Part shown: one piece after another, positions 7,563-16,360 of the stretch
Numbering within the stretch: position 1 is the first letter of the stretch
How the letters are laid out: every line of letters begins with the position of its first letter
Source of the DNA: Pseudomonadota bacterium
GTDB taxonomy: Bacteria; Pseudomonadota; Alphaproteobacteria; Rhizobiales; Xanthobacteraceae
DNA: 64,000 bases
NCBI GenBank assembly: GCA_023387735.1
Contig: JAEWHP010000015.1
Location: 1-64,000, forward strand
Direction of reading: 5' to 3'
Notes under the pieces: generated by a model
What the model was told of the DNA's origin: nothing
Database searches by the model: none
What the model saw: the letters and a program-made list of their open reading frames with translations, nothing else
Program-made: the position numbers and the translations under genes

Positions 7563-9332
7563 CTAAAGTTTGTATGCGGTCCTGAAGCCACCCCAGTGCC
7601 GGCCCCTCACACGGATCGGTACGTCGATCTCTCGCATCATCACCGTTTGCCCATTGCCCATGTCACGCGCGTAACTCTGGACCAGGTAGGAGCGGACGTT
7701 TCGCGCAGCGGCAAGACCCGCCGGATCATTGAAGATGCGGCGATTGCGGCTGTTCGCGGTGTTCCAGGCGAGATCACCCGGACGCTGTGGGTGCGAGTAG
7801 ATCTTGTTGTGCACCGGCAGAAAGCCATTGCGGTCCACCACGGCGCAAAACACCAACTGCGGCTCTTTTGCAAGGAAGGTTTCCTGGAAGGGCGGCAGCG
7901 CGCCGTCGGCCCAATCGAGATATTTTGTGCGATACTGCACTGGATCGGAGCCCGCGATGTCCACATAGGCCGTGTCGAAGAGATCGTCGAGCGAGACCTC
8001 GCCGCGCGCTACGGCCTGCTCGAAGATCCTGGTCAACGCGCTGCCGGCTTCCATCGCGCGGGTCACTAGCTCGGTGTTTTGCTCATGGATCGTCCACAGT
8101 TTGTCTTCGATCTTTTCGCGCAGCTCGGCGTCTACCATCTGCAACTGCGCCCTTGCACCGGCCTTAGACAGCTCAATAACGCGTAGCCGGCAGGCGCCGA
8201 TGTCTTCGAGGAACCCGTTGAGGTTCTCGTGCAGCGGCAGCTTGGCCGCATCTGCCCCTCCGATCAAAATACTTTCGATAGAGATCTCGTAAACTGGCAG
8301 CGTCATCGCGCCACGGGCAGCGTTGATCTCGAGTTTGAGGTGGCAGGGCAGGCGCTCTTTCCTGCGGCGGTCGTCATGTTCGCTCTGCCGCAGCAGCACC
8401 GCGCACCGTGATTTCAGCTTGCGCGCAAAGGTGGTGACAGACTTGCCAGCACCGGCGGCGCTTTCGCCATGTAATTCCGCCGCCTTGGTGGCGGCATCGA
8501 TTTCCGCGGCGCTATCGCCGACGGCGACGATGAACTGAGAGGCAGTGGCGGCATTGCCTGAGATTTCGCTGGTGGTCGCCTTTTGCTCGGTGACCGCGCC
8601 ATTAACGGCCTCGAACACCGGACGAATCCCGTCGATCGCCTGCGAAATGCGATGCACCGCGTCGGCGGAGCCCGCGGCATCCTTCTGGAGCGTGTCGATC
8701 TTTTTGGTGATCTCTTCGGTTGCGCGCTGCGTTTGCACTGCCAGTGCCTTCACTTCGGTGGCGACGACTGCAAAGCCTTTTCCGGCAGCACCCGCGCGGG
8801 CTGCCTCGATGGTCGAGTTGAGCGCAAGCAACGTGGTTTGCCGTGCGATCTGCGAGATCAGCTGCACGACGCTGCCGATTGCCGCGGAGGATTCCCGCAG
8901 TCGGTCGACATTGGCGCGCGCTTCTTGCGCGGCCTCGCAAGCCTGATCGGCGAGCTTGCCAGCCTCCCGGACCTGCATGCCGATGCCCTGCGCTGACTGC
9001 GTGAACTTGTCGGCTGCATGGGTAAAGGTGTTCGCAGTCGATTGGGCCGCGTTGCTGCGCCCGGCGAGCGCGTCGGTGCGCCCACGAATGGTCGCGAGCC
9101 TGGCCGCGGTTGCTTCCGCACCCGCAACCACCGCATTGGCGGCGCGCTCAAGCTGTCGAATCATGCCTCCAAGCTCAAGTTCCAGAAGCTCGAGGATTTC
9201 CTTGGTCGCATCGCCCTCGCTGGGAGGATCGGGCTCAGATGCGGCGACGATTTGAGAGACCCGCGGCGCGATCGCAGATGCCGCCTCGTCCGGCAGATGT
9301 TTCCGAAACATTCCGAATGCCATCAAGGTCAC
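7563..9332 (-). CDS. Soluble methyl-accepting chemotaxis protein with C-terminal PilZ-like and Cache-like parts
   Basis: A 589-residue chemoreceptor with no transmembrane segment. The conserved signalling hairpin lies at about 165-198 (NSTIEAARAGAAGKGFAVVA), which binds CheA/CheW, inside a coiled-coil region spanning about 50-310. After it comes a PilZ-like beta region (about 323-398, beginning RRRKERLPCHLKLEIN). A C-terminal sensor of Cache-like character follows (about 405-589), with VVDRNGFLPVHN and a closing WGGFRTAYKL. Receptors built this way sense a cytoplasmic signal at the C-terminus. The long-form GTG start at 9332 is followed by in-frame ATGs at codons 4 and 8. Two response-regulator genes lie just upstream on the same strand. 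Confidence 0.85.
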   Translation of the reverse strand: MTLMAFGMFRKHLPDEAASAIAPRVSQIVAASEPDPPSEGDATKEILELLELELGGMIRQLERAANAVVAGAEATAARLATIRGRTDALAGRSNAAQSTANTFTHAADKFTQSAQGIGMQVREAGKLADQACEAAQEARANVDRLRESSAAIGSVVQLISQIARQTTLLALNSTIEAARAGAAGKGFAVVATEVKALAVQTQRATEEITKKIDTLQKDAAGSADAVHRISQAIDGIRPVFEAVNGAVTEQKATTSEISGNAATASQFIVAVGDSAAEIDAATKAAELHGESAAGAGKSVTTFARKLKSRCAVLLRQSEHDDRRRKERLPCHLKLEINAARGAMTLPVYEISIESILIGGADAAKLPLHENLNGFLEDIGACRLRVIELSKAGARAQLQMVDAELREKIEDKLWTIHEQNTELVTRAMEAGSALTRIFEQAVARGEVSLDDLFDTAYVDIAGSDPVQYRTKYLDWADGALPPFQETFLAKEPQLVFCAVVDRNGFLPVHNKIYSHPQRPGDLAWNTANSRNRRIFNDPAGLAAARNVRSYLVQSYARDMGNGQTVMMREIDVPIRVRGRHWGGFRTAYKL

Positions 9333-9687
9333 TCACATAGGTGGGCGGACGCCGGATATTTTCCACCTTCGGTATTAAGGCGGGGTTAACCATGCCTCAC
9401 CTCTAGGCGGTGTGCCTATGAATGCTACCGCAACGTTTCAAACGCGAGGCACCGATCCACCACATCGGTGGCACCGCGAGTGAAGGCGCGCGTCCTGTCG
9501 ACCGCCTGAGTGAATGCGCATGTTTATCCCCTGCCCACCGGCACTCTATCCGCGGCAATCATCTCGAACCCGGTATAGACCGCGACTGGATGGCGGACGG
9601 AAAAAAACGGGACCTTGTTGAAAACGTCTGCGGCGCAGTATTCCGGTCGGCGAGAAAGTTGCGACGTTTGTCCACCTGTGATGGACC
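9333..9687. other. Intergenic, nothing recognised
   Basis: About 355 nt between the chemoreceptor and the single-domain response regulator. It presumably holds the chemoreceptor promoter; no firm box was identified. Confidence 0.4.
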
Positions 9688-10059
9688 CTAACGGACAGCC
9701 GACGCTTTCCTGAGCGGCTCTATGAGCAATTGGGTCGAGAAGGGCTTTGTCAAAAACGCAATGCAGCCGGATGCCACTGCAGCTTTGCGAATGGCAGGGT
9801 CTTCATTGCCGGTCATATAAATCACGGGCACGGAAATCCCTGCGTCGTTGAGGGCGTGTCTCAACTCAATCCCTGACCCGTCTTTCAGGTTGATGTCGAG
9901 GATGACGCAGGTAGCCGTCTCGAAATCGGTGTGGCTCTTGAAAGCCTGCGCCGAGGAGAACAGGATAGAATCGTAGTTGTGATGCTGGAGCAGACGCTGG
10001 ACACTCCTCAGCATCCCCGGATCATCGTCTACCACTAAAACGACGTTTCGCTTTAGCAT
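9688..10059 (-). CDS. Single-domain response regulator (CheY/FixJ-receiver type)
   Basis: A 123-residue stand-alone receiver domain. The acidic pocket DDD is at residues 11-13, the phospho-acceptor Asp is in VILDINLKDGSG (about residue 55), the conserved Thr is in IYMTGNED, and the Lys is in FLTKPF. There is no output domain, so it acts by protein contact, for example in a phosphorelay or on a kinase. It lies 114 nt downstream of a LuxR-type regulator on the same strand and upstream of a chemoreceptor, which makes a shared signalling context likely. Confidence 0.9.
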   Translation of the reverse strand: MLKRNVVLVVDDDPGMLRSVQRLLQHHNYDSILFSSAQAFKSHTDFETATCVILDINLKDGSGIELRHALNDAGISVPVIYMTGNEDPAIRKAAVASGCIAFLTKPFSTQLLIEPLRKASAVR

Positions 10060-10173
10060 CCAAAAACCTGTGACATGTCATCGATAGGTCGAGGCACGTA
10101 GAAACTGAGCCCTATCCGCATATCAACATTGACGCAGATCAATGGTTTCCAATGGCACTTTGCGCCATAATGT

Positions 10174-10800
10174 CTAGGTTGTCTGTCGGGCAGCCGACGC
10201 AAGGGAAACAAGTTCCGCCAAGGATTTTACCTGCATTTTCTCCATCACGCTGTGGCGATGGGCCTTCACGGTACGCTCTGTACAGCCTAGCTCGCGGGCG
10301 ACTTCCTTGTTGGGGGTGCCACGAATGATACGTTCGAAGACCTGTCGTTCCCGCGGCGTCAATCGCCCGAGGCGGGCACGCGCGCTGGCCAGTTTGTCCT
10401 TCAAATCGCGTAGTGTTTGGTGGTGCGCGAATGCGTTTTCGACCGCGCGAAAGAGGTCGTCGGACGCTACCGGCTTCGTCAGGAAATCCTGCGCGCCCGA
10501 CTTGATGGCCTGCACGGTGGCGGGAATGTCGGGATAGCCAGTGAGAAATATGATCGGTAGCGATGAGCCGAGTTCCGCCAAGCGCCTCTGCAGAGCCGGA
10601 CCGTCCAAATCGGGAATCCGTACATCGAGGATGATGCAGCTCGGGATGCTTTCGGCTGGCAAATTGACCAAGAAATGCAGAGCCGAAGTATAGGTCGCGA
10701 CCTCATAACCGGCTTGCTTTAATCGACGCTCCATAGCCCTTAGGAAGGATGGGTCGTCGTCAATAACGTGGATTAGCCCCCGACCATCCTTCAACTCCAC
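10174..10800 (-). CDS. FixJ/NarL-type response regulator with LuxR HTH
   Basis: A 208-residue two-domain regulator. The receiver (about 9-122) has acidic residues IDDDPS, acceptor Asp in ILDVRIPDLDG, FLTGYPD and FLTKPV. The C-terminal LuxR-type HTH (about 145-205) has LTPRERQVFERIIRG, NKEVARELGCTERTVKAHR and the closing helix EKMQVKSLAELV. This is the FixJ/TodT-like subfamily. The cognate kinase is not adjacent; the nearest is the MASE4 kinase at 13.9-15.5 kb, and no link is shown. The IS element lies just upstream and could separate the gene from its original promoter context. Confidence 0.9.
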   Translation of the reverse strand: MELKDGRGLIHVIDDDPSFLRAMERRLKQAGYEVATYTSALHFLVNLPAESIPSCIILDVRIPDLDGPALQRRLAELGSSLPIIFLTGYPDIPATVQAIKSGAQDFLTKPVASDDLFRAVENAFAHHQTLRDLKDKLASARARLGRLTPRERQVFERIIRGTPNKEVARELGCTERTVKAHRHSVMEKMQVKSLAELVSLASAARQTT

Positions 10801-10988
10801 CGCTTGCCGCCTCTCGCTACGCCACTAGCCTGTAAACAGACAAAGAGCTGTCGAGGACAAGCGGCAGTCACGGAGGCTAGTAAGCCGGCGAACGACTTGG
10901 CAGGTCTCGTCATAAAATCTCAGAATCTCACTCTCTTCTGGTCCGAGATCGTAATACGCAATTGGGAAAAAATGGCAATTCTGCGGAT

Positions 10989-10992
10989 TCAG
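10989..10992. repeat. Target-site duplication TCAG, left copy
   Basis: TCAG abuts the left inverted repeat and is repeated at 12273-12276 next to the right inverted repeat. Confidence 0.8.
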
Positions 10993-11010
10993 TGACCTGA
11001 GCCCCAACTT

Positions 11011-11946
11011 TCATCCGCCGATAAGTAGAGTCCCGGTGACATTTGAGCCCAATGGGCTCGGTGAAGCAACGGGGCGGGGCGCGGAGCCCCCGGCATAGCG
11101 CAGCGCCTCGCCCCGTTGCGGTCGGCAAGCACTGCGGTCGATAAATTCGCTCGGCGTGAGATCACCGAGCGAGCTGTGTGGGCGAATGTTGTTGTAATCG
11201 TCCTTCCATGCAGCCAGCGCAGCGCGAGCCTGTGCGAGCGAGGTGAACAAGGTCTCGTTGAGGAGTTCGTCTCGCAGGCGGCCGTTGAAGCTCTCGATGA
11301 AAGCGTTCTGGGTTGGCTTGCCGGGCGCAATGTAGTGCCACTCGATCCGGATCTCCTGGCACCAGCGCAGAACCGCCATGCCGGTGAGCTCGGTGCCGTT
11401 GTCCGAGACGCACATGGCCGGACGGCCGCGCCGGGCGACGATCGCCTCGAGCTCGCGCACGACACGCAAGCCGGGCAAGGAAGTGTCGGCGACCAGCGCC
11501 AGGCATTCGCGGCTGAAGTCGTCGACGACCGCGAGAATGCGGAAACGGCGACCATCGACGAAAGCATCCGACAGAAAGTCGAGGCTCCAGCGTTGGTTCG
11601 GCCCCTGCGGGATCGCCATGGGCGCCCTTGTGCCGAGCGCCCGTTTACGTCCGCCTCGTCGGCGCACCTGCAGCCGTTCCTCACGATAGAGGCGGCGGAA
11701 CTTCTTGTGGTTCATGGTCAGACCCTCGCGACGCATCAGCACGAGCAGGCGGCGATAGCCGAACCGGCGGCGGACTGCCGCCAGTTCGCGAAGGCGGGCA
11801 CGCACGGCAGCATCGGCCGGCCGGCGGCTTCGATAACGGCACGAGGTACGATCCACCCCGAGCACCGCACACGCCCGTCGCTCGCTCACCTCGAACGCAC
11901 TCTGCAGGTGAGCGACGGCCTCTCGCCTGGCGGCGGGCGTCACCAT
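11011..11946 (-). CDS. IS3-family transposase OrfB (DDE integrase catalytic part)
   Basis: A 311-codon frame with the IS3 catalytic triad: first Asp in RWSLDFLSDAF, second Asp in MCVSDNGTEL, and Glu in FIESFNGRLRDE. An HTH_21-like region lies in front (FGYRRLLVLMRREGLTMNHK). Its ATG (11944-11946) sits in the slippery run, so it can be translated alone or as the OrfAB fusion after -1 frameshifting. Frame, motifs and length look complete, implying a potentially active transposase. Confidence 0.92.
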   Translation of the reverse strand: MVTPAARREAVAHLQSAFEVSERRACAVLGVDRTSCRYRSRRPADAAVRARLRELAAVRRRFGYRRLLVLMRREGLTMNHKKFRRLYREERLQVRRRGGRKRALGTRAPMAIPQGPNQRWSLDFLSDAFVDGRRFRILAVVDDFSRECLALVADTSLPGLRVVRELEAIVARRGRPAMCVSDNGTELTGMAVLRWCQEIRIEWHYIAPGKPTQNAFIESFNGRLRDELLNETLFTSLAQARAALAAWKDDYNNIRPHSSLGDLTPSEFIDRSACRPQRGEALRYAGGSAPRPVASPSPLGSNVTGTLLIGG

Positions 11947-12206
11947 TTTTTTGAGGTGACGTCCTTGAGCATGGCGTTGTCGAGCATCGCTTCGGCCAAA
12001 AGCTTCTTCAGCTTGGCGTTCTCGTCTTCCAGCGCCTTCAGCCGCCGGGCGTCGGAGACTTCCAGACCGCCGTACTTCGCCTTCCACTTGTAGAAGGTCG
12101 CACTGCTGATCCCGTGCTTGCGGCAGACGTCCGTCGTCGCAGCCCCTGCCTCCTGCTCGCGCAAAATCCCGATGATCTGCTCTTCGGTGAACCGGCTCTT
12201 CTTCAT
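11940..12206 (-). CDS. IS3-family transposase OrfA (HTH)
   Basis: An 88-residue HTH protein (KKSRFTEEQIIGILREQEAG, then GISSATFYKWKAKYGG) followed by a leucine-rich coiled coil (LKALEDENAKLKKLLAEAML). It recognises the element's ends. Its last codons TCA AAA AAA TGG TGA contain the A7 run at which the ribosome slips by -1 into orfB; the two frames overlap by 7 nt. Confidence 0.92.
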   Translation of the reverse strand: MKKSRFTEEQIIGILREQEAGAATTDVCRKHGISSATFYKWKAKYGGLEVSDARRLKALEDENAKLKKLLAEAMLDNAMLKDVTSKKW

Positions 12207-12272
12207 CGTCCATCCCCCAACCCGGGTTATGGACTCTACCCATTTTTGGCGGAAATGCCGGGGCTCAGGTCA

Positions 12273-12276
12273 TCAG
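12273..12276. repeat. Target-site duplication TCAG, right copy
   Basis: This is the partner of TCAG at 10989-10992. The two copies define the insertion ends exactly. Confidence 0.8.
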
Positions 12277-12455
12277 GTCAATCTGTCGGCCGGTACGGCT
12301 TGGTTAATCGCGGTGACACACCCAGCTGGAGTAATGCGTAAGAAGCTGTCGCTGATCCTCAACCCAGTGACGGCTTTTTCGCGAGCGGTCTCGCGCTCAT
12401 TCTTTTGCCCAGAATCCCGTCACCATCATTCCGTTTTTCCGTTTCCATGGGGAGA

Positions 12456-12643
12456 ATGGAAGGGGCAGTAGGCACAGTGAAGTGGTTCAGGGCGAGCAAA
12501 AGGGCTATGACTTCATCCAGCCCTATTCATGCACACTCGCCGTCAAGAGGGCTAGACTGAGCAGCCTCAACGAGGGTGTCAAGATTGGCTACGAAGAGAT
12601 GAGTAAGCATAAGACGACCGCTGAAGATCTGAGAGTCGGATAA
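12456..12643 (+). pseudogene. Cold-shock protein (CspA family), frameshifted relic
   Basis: The ATG frame opens with VGTVKWFRASK, the start of a CspA-type nucleic-acid-binding domain with a GGGGAGA ribosome site. The frame breaks after about 14 codons, and the match resumes in another frame as KGYDFIQPY and then ARLSSLNEGVKIGYEE. The RNP2-like stretch (normally VFVHISAV) is damaged by further indels. In intact members these parts form one about 70-residue five-stranded barrel. A GC-rich hairpin downstream could be the old terminator. The gene lies 180 bp beyond the IS right end, so insertion did not break it directly. Confidence 0.75.
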
Positions 12644-12682
12644 GCTCAAGCTTAGGCGGCTCGCCGGCATTCGAATCAGAAA

Positions 12683-12711
12683 CGGCCCCAGCTCTCGTTG
12701 AGCCGGGGCCG
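12683..12711 (+). terminator. GC-rich hairpin downstream of the cold-shock relic
   Basis: CGGCCCCAGCTC pairs with GAGCCGGGGCCG around a short loop, with one bulged or unpaired base. No T-run follows on the plus strand, so it is a weak terminator or a remnant. Confidence 0.45.
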
Positions 12712-12891
12712 CCAATCTGACTTCCGGGAAAGGGGCTGGGGGCTGAAACCCGGAAGGCTCACTAAGCGTGCTTCAAGTTTGTGAAGCTTTGAGGACGAGA
12801 GCGAGGCGAAACTCTGACAAGAGGCAAGCGCGAGGTGGGCCGGTCATCGCCCAGTCATCAGCTTTGGTTGAAAGCAATCTAGAGCATAAGA

Positions 12892-13184
12892 CTATCCCGG
12901 TTCCGAAGGGCGTTCGCGTAGCCTTCGCTTTTGCATGCCATCTAGATCGCGGGCGACGGCGATGTCTAGCCTGATGGCTCTCACGCGAACACTGGACTCG
13001 CTCCGGCCCACTTCGCGGGCGATTTCTGTTAAACTTAAGCCAGCTTGTGCGAGCTTCCGCAGCTGTACGTCATCATCTGTGGTCCAGGGAGTAGATCATT
13101 CCGCTTTATCTCCGGCAGTTCGTGGATAGTAGACTCCAGTTTTGCTGCCATCTCATCTAGCTCCCGCAGGCCGTCAACCTTCAT
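12892..13184 (-). pseudogene. HTH protein gene, apparently frameshifted
   Basis: An ATG at 13184 with a GAGGA ribosome site opens a frame reading MKVDGLRELDEMAAKLEST. About 35 codons later a different frame takes over with a well-formed DNA-binding motif: TPWTTDDDVQLRKLAQAG, LTEIAREVGRSESSVRVRA. That second frame has a stop just before it and no usable start. The natural reading is one gene with a single indel near 13105. The motif is SANT/GcrA-like, of a type found in small Bradyrhizobium regulators. A sequencing error cannot be excluded. Confidence 0.55.
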
Positions 13185-13223
13185 TCTTTTTTCCTCAGCC
13201 CCAGCTCGATCAAGCCGCTGTTT

Positions 13224-13445
13224 TCACCGTCTCTCTCTAAGTTGCGCGCGTAACCATTTGACCGATCCAGGTCCTAGATTTGGAATGCTGGCGAACGCTT
13301 CATCTGTGGTTTCTCGGATATCGCCGATCGTTTTCAGTCCGGCAAACTTCACTGCGTTTCTGATTCGAGTGGGTAAGCGCACCATCTCAACGAGAGTGTC
13401 GTTCGGCAGGTCGGGCCCGAGGTCAAACAACGGCAATTGGTTCAT
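13224..13445 (-). CDS. Small RpoA C-terminal-domain-like helix-hairpin-helix protein (73 aa)
   Basis: A 73-residue protein. Residues about 22-70 (LPTRIRNAVKFAGLKTIGDI, then IPNLGPGSVKWLRAQL) reproduce the core of the RNA-polymerase alpha C-terminal domain: L-x-R-x-x-N helix, the K-T-I-G-D-L turn, and I-P-N-x-G-x-x-S helix-hairpin-helix. It lacks the alpha N-terminal domain, so it is a free-standing version. In RNA polymerase this fold binds UP-element DNA and activators; here DNA binding is inferred. It lies 39 nt upstream of the frameshifted HTH gene on the same strand, suggesting a former two-gene operon. Confidence 0.7.
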   Translation of the reverse strand: MNQLPLFDLGPDLPNDTLVEMVRLPTRIRNAVKFAGLKTIGDIRETTDEAFASIPNLGPGSVKWLRAQLRERR

Positions 13446-13883
13446 TTAGCTTTTGATCCTCAATTTAAAATGGATATCTGTCAGTCAACGATCGTGTCGG
13501 CCTCAGGTCCGCGCATTGGCCCCCGGCTGATAGCGGTCGTTGATAATTTGGCTCCCGTGGGAGCACTGGGGATCGGAGCGGCGTCAGAATGTACCGGAGG
13601 CAAGAACTGACAGACTTGCTCCATCGTGAAGTATAGGGATAAAATGGCAAGCCGATACCATGAAGGTTTATCACAACACCTCGAAAATTGCGGAAAGACG
13701 CTGCCGAATGTTCTCGGGACCTAGCCACGGATCACACCAAGCGCGAGAGACCCGGCGTCCTACCGAAACCGCGACACTCGCGCCCTTCTGCAATGCCTTG
13801 GCCTCGTCCGACGGCGCGCGCATCCAAATGTTGCGCTACTCGCCGGAGGGCGGCATCACCGGCATTGCCTTAGGTACACATGC
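13446..13883. other. Intergenic, nothing recognised
   Basis: About 440 nt without a frame I can support. Open frames here are continuations antisense to the histidine kinase end. Confidence 0.4.
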
Positions 13884-15506
13884 TCAGGCACGACCGAGCG
13901 AGGCCAACGGAAGCTCGATTTCAAATTCTGATCCTTTCGGGTCGGATTTCACAAGGTGTAACGTTCCTCCGTGAGCGTCCACAATGGCGCGGCTGATGGC
14001 GAGACCCAACCCCATGCCTGCCGTCTTCGCGCTGAAGAACGCATCAAAGATGCGATCGTGATCCTCCTCGGCGATGCCGGTACCCGTGTCACGCACGGAC
14101 ATCACAACGGTCGAACCGTCCTTAATTGCGGTCGAAAGGCTCAACTGCCGATCAACGCGGGCCGTGTTGCCCATAGCATCGATCGCATTCCTGATCAGGT
14201 TCAGAACCACCTGTTGCAACTGGATGGGGTCGGCCCGCACGACGGTCTGATCGGCGCGGAAATCGGTGGACACGGTAACCCCGCTTGCAAGCAAGTCAGG
14301 CTCGGACAAGCTGACCGTATGCCGGACAAGGTTGTTGAGGTTCACGGGTATGCGCTTGCCGGGCTCGGTCTTGAACAGCGCGCGGATGCCCGAGATGACC
14401 TCGTTTACCCGTAGTGCGTCCGCCTCGATGTCCCTGAGAATGACCCCGACCTCCGCAAATTCAGGCGGGGCAGAACCAAGCTGGGCGAGCGCAACATCTG
14501 CATTGAGCGCGATAGCGCCGAGCGGGGTTCGCACCTCGTGGGCGATCGCTGAAGTGGCCGCTTCCACGCTCATCAGCCTATTGGCGCGCTCGCGGCGCAA
14601 TAACGAGAAAGCATTGGCAAGGCGCGAATACAGTACTGTCATCTCGGTCAGCAGCACGACTAGCAACATGAAGCTGGCAACCAGCGCAAAGCCGCGCGCT
14701 GCGTACCAGCCCAATGAAAATCGTACCGAGCTGGCGAGCATCGCCACCACGAAATTCGGCATCCACGCCATCAGGATCACGGCCAGCCAGACGTCGAGGA
14801 TTGTGCGCCTGCGCACCAGCAAAACCGCAAGGACGACGGCGTACCAGAGCAGGAAGCCGAGATTCACCTGGTTGCCCAGTCTGGTTTGCAGGGTGACGCT
14901 GTCCCTGTAGAAGACCGGCAGGCTTCCAATCTGCGCTGTCGCAAGCCATGCCAGTCCGGTGACAACCACGAACACACTGACGACCGTCACACCGATGGCC
15001 GCTTCGGCCGACCGATCCAATCGCATGGTGCGCACCGGCGCATCCTTCGACAAGGTGTAGATCAGGATGCCGAGCGGGTAGGTCACGTGCCAGAAAACGA
15101 AAAGCCAGGCTGAGGTGTTGGTTCCGTCTCCGATGAGACCCGCCGGAGCGTAGCCGCCGGGAAAGCTCAGGGTCTGCAGGAAGGCAAATGATGCGCTGCA
15201 AAGATAGGCGGCGGCGACGGCTAACAATGCTCGCTGCGGCAGGATCACATATTGCGCAAGCACTAACACCGCCGTGATGACGTCAGCCGTGGCCAGAACG
15301 GTCTGCAATACGGGGACGAATGCGTCAACGCGGCCTAGCTGAGTATTGGCAAATGGCGCGACGAAGGCGGTTGTGATAACCAGCGCAATTACAACGCTTA
15401 CCGCCGCTCGGCGCTGCTGTGCCGTCGCTGGAATGGTGGCAATCGCGGGCGGAAAATCCCGATCCACCGCAGGGTCGAAGCGGCGGCTCTTAAAATTCTT
15501 TAGCAT
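13884..15506 (-). CDS. Membrane sensor histidine kinase with N-terminal MASE4-type domain
   Basis: A 540-residue kinase from ATG at 15506, preceded by GGAAGAA; the frame extends to 15599 but the extra residues look non-coding. The N-terminal region (about 35-295) has about seven hydrophobic helices with the look of MASE4, for example the segment ending FLQTLSFPGGYAP. The HisKA domain follows with the phospho-acceptor His at about residue 323 (AIAHEVRTPLGAI). The ATPase domain then has N-box LNLIRNAIDAM, G1 VRDTGTGIA and G2 GMGLGLAISRAIVDAHGG. It probably senses a membrane or hydrophobic signal. No adjacent response regulator lies in the same operon. Confidence 0.88.
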   Translation of the reverse strand: MLKNFKSRRFDPAVDRDFPPAIATIPATAQQRRAAVSVVIALVITTAFVAPFANTQLGRVDAFVPVLQTVLATADVITAVLVLAQYVILPQRALLAVAAAYLCSASFAFLQTLSFPGGYAPAGLIGDGTNTSAWLFVFWHVTYPLGILIYTLSKDAPVRTMRLDRSAEAAIGVTVVSVFVVVTGLAWLATAQIGSLPVFYRDSVTLQTRLGNQVNLGFLLWYAVVLAVLLVRRRTILDVWLAVILMAWMPNFVVAMLASSVRFSLGWYAARGFALVASFMLLVVLLTEMTVLYSRLANAFSLLRRERANRLMSVEAATSAIAHEVRTPLGAIALNADVALAQLGSAPPEFAEVGVILRDIEADALRVNEVISGIRALFKTEPGKRIPVNLNNLVRHTVSLSEPDLLASGVTVSTDFRADQTVVRADPIQLQQVVLNLIRNAIDAMGNTARVDRQLSLSTAIKDGSTVVMSVRDTGTGIAEEDHDRIFDAFFSAKTAGMGLGLAISRAIVDAHGGTLHLVKSDPKGSEFEIELPLASLGRA

Positions 15507-16036
15507 CGAGTTCTTCCAAAATCGGCACACGCGCGGACGAGCGGCAGATGATGCCGTGGATCGGAGCTTACTTTCCATTATTCTTCGCACGAAGGCCATG
15601 CAGGAACGCGGGTGCGCTCGCTTACCTTTAGGGAATCACCGGGCGGCCTGTTGGATACATTGGAGTGCTGACCCTCCAAAAGTGGCGCGACCACTTCCGC
15701 AGCGAAGGTGCGAAACTGGTACCGGAGCCGAACCGAGGCCGAAAATCCAAGGGGCCGGATTGACACCGCGGCTGTAGTGCTGGTGGTCGAACCGGACGAA
15801 CACTCGGCAGTCGGATGATTGACGTTTGCTACCCACGCACTTGACTTCGAGATAGAGGTCCCGGGTGATGCTTTCTGGGTTCTCCACTGTCCCAGCTAGC
15901 CACCACAACGGCATCTGAATCATCGCTCATACCGCCAGTAAGTCGATCGGCTGTTGACGAGCCACGACTTAGCTTGGAACCGCGCTTGGCTACAGCGCGT
16001 TGGCCGACAGGCATGATTAGAAGGTTGGAGGCTACG
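15507..16036. other. Intergenic, nothing firm
   Basis: About 530 nt. Two minus-strand frames (15636-15923 and 15829-16146) overlap each other and have no ribosome site or family resemblance, so they are not called. Confidence 0.4.
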
Positions 16037-16210
16037 ATGCCGAATGAAAACGACGTCGAAGGCAAGCAGGACATGGGTGGTAAGCACGGCGGCCAAGCCG
16101 GCATGCCGAAACCAGAAAATCGCAGCGCAGCCCAACAGGGCATCAAGCGGGACGAGAAGGGTCAAGAACACCCTGCCGACAAATATCGAGCTCACCAATC
16201 CGAGAAGTGA
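16037..16210 (+). CDS. Small hydrophilic protein (57 aa)
   Basis: A 57-residue, very hydrophilic, Gly/Lys/Glu/Gln-rich protein (starting MPNENDVEGKQDMGGKHGGQ) with no hydrophobic segment. It resembles small stress-type or intrinsically disordered proteins. GGAGG lies 5-9 nt before the ATG. Function unknown. Confidence 0.55.
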   Translation: MPNENDVEGKQDMGGKHGGQAGMPKPENRSAAQQGIKRDEKGQEHPADKYRAHQSEK

Positions 16211-16360
16211 TACCAATCAAACAAGAACCCTCGATGCTAGGCAGCGGGGGCTTGCGGGAACGGAGCGAAGGCTTTGGGGGGCGAAGTTGCTCCAGCCCGG
16301 CGGAATAAAAAACGCTGGCCCGTGAGTCGAGCAACTGAAAACAGCCTCCACAGCCGCTAC

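Larger units (their letters stand above)
10993..12272 (-). mobile_element. IS3-family insertion sequence (IS407-group-like), 1280 bp, apparently intact
   Basis: The terminal inverted repeats start TGACCTGAGCCCC at the left end (10993) and are matched by GGGGCTCAGGTCA at the right end (12260-12272). The element is flanked by a 4-bp direct repeat, TCAG. It contains orfA and orfB on the minus strand linked by an A7 slippery site, the IS3-family layout; a 4-bp duplication and this length fit the IS407 group. The exact target duplication and uninterrupted frames point to a recent insertion. Confidence 0.93.

Noticed and set aside
7323..8069. Plus-strand frame beyond the small secreted gene
   Set aside because: Runs through a terminator and antisense to the chemoreceptor.
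11116..12093. Long plus-strand frame over the IS element
   Set aside because: Antisense to the transposase, which has the DDE triad.
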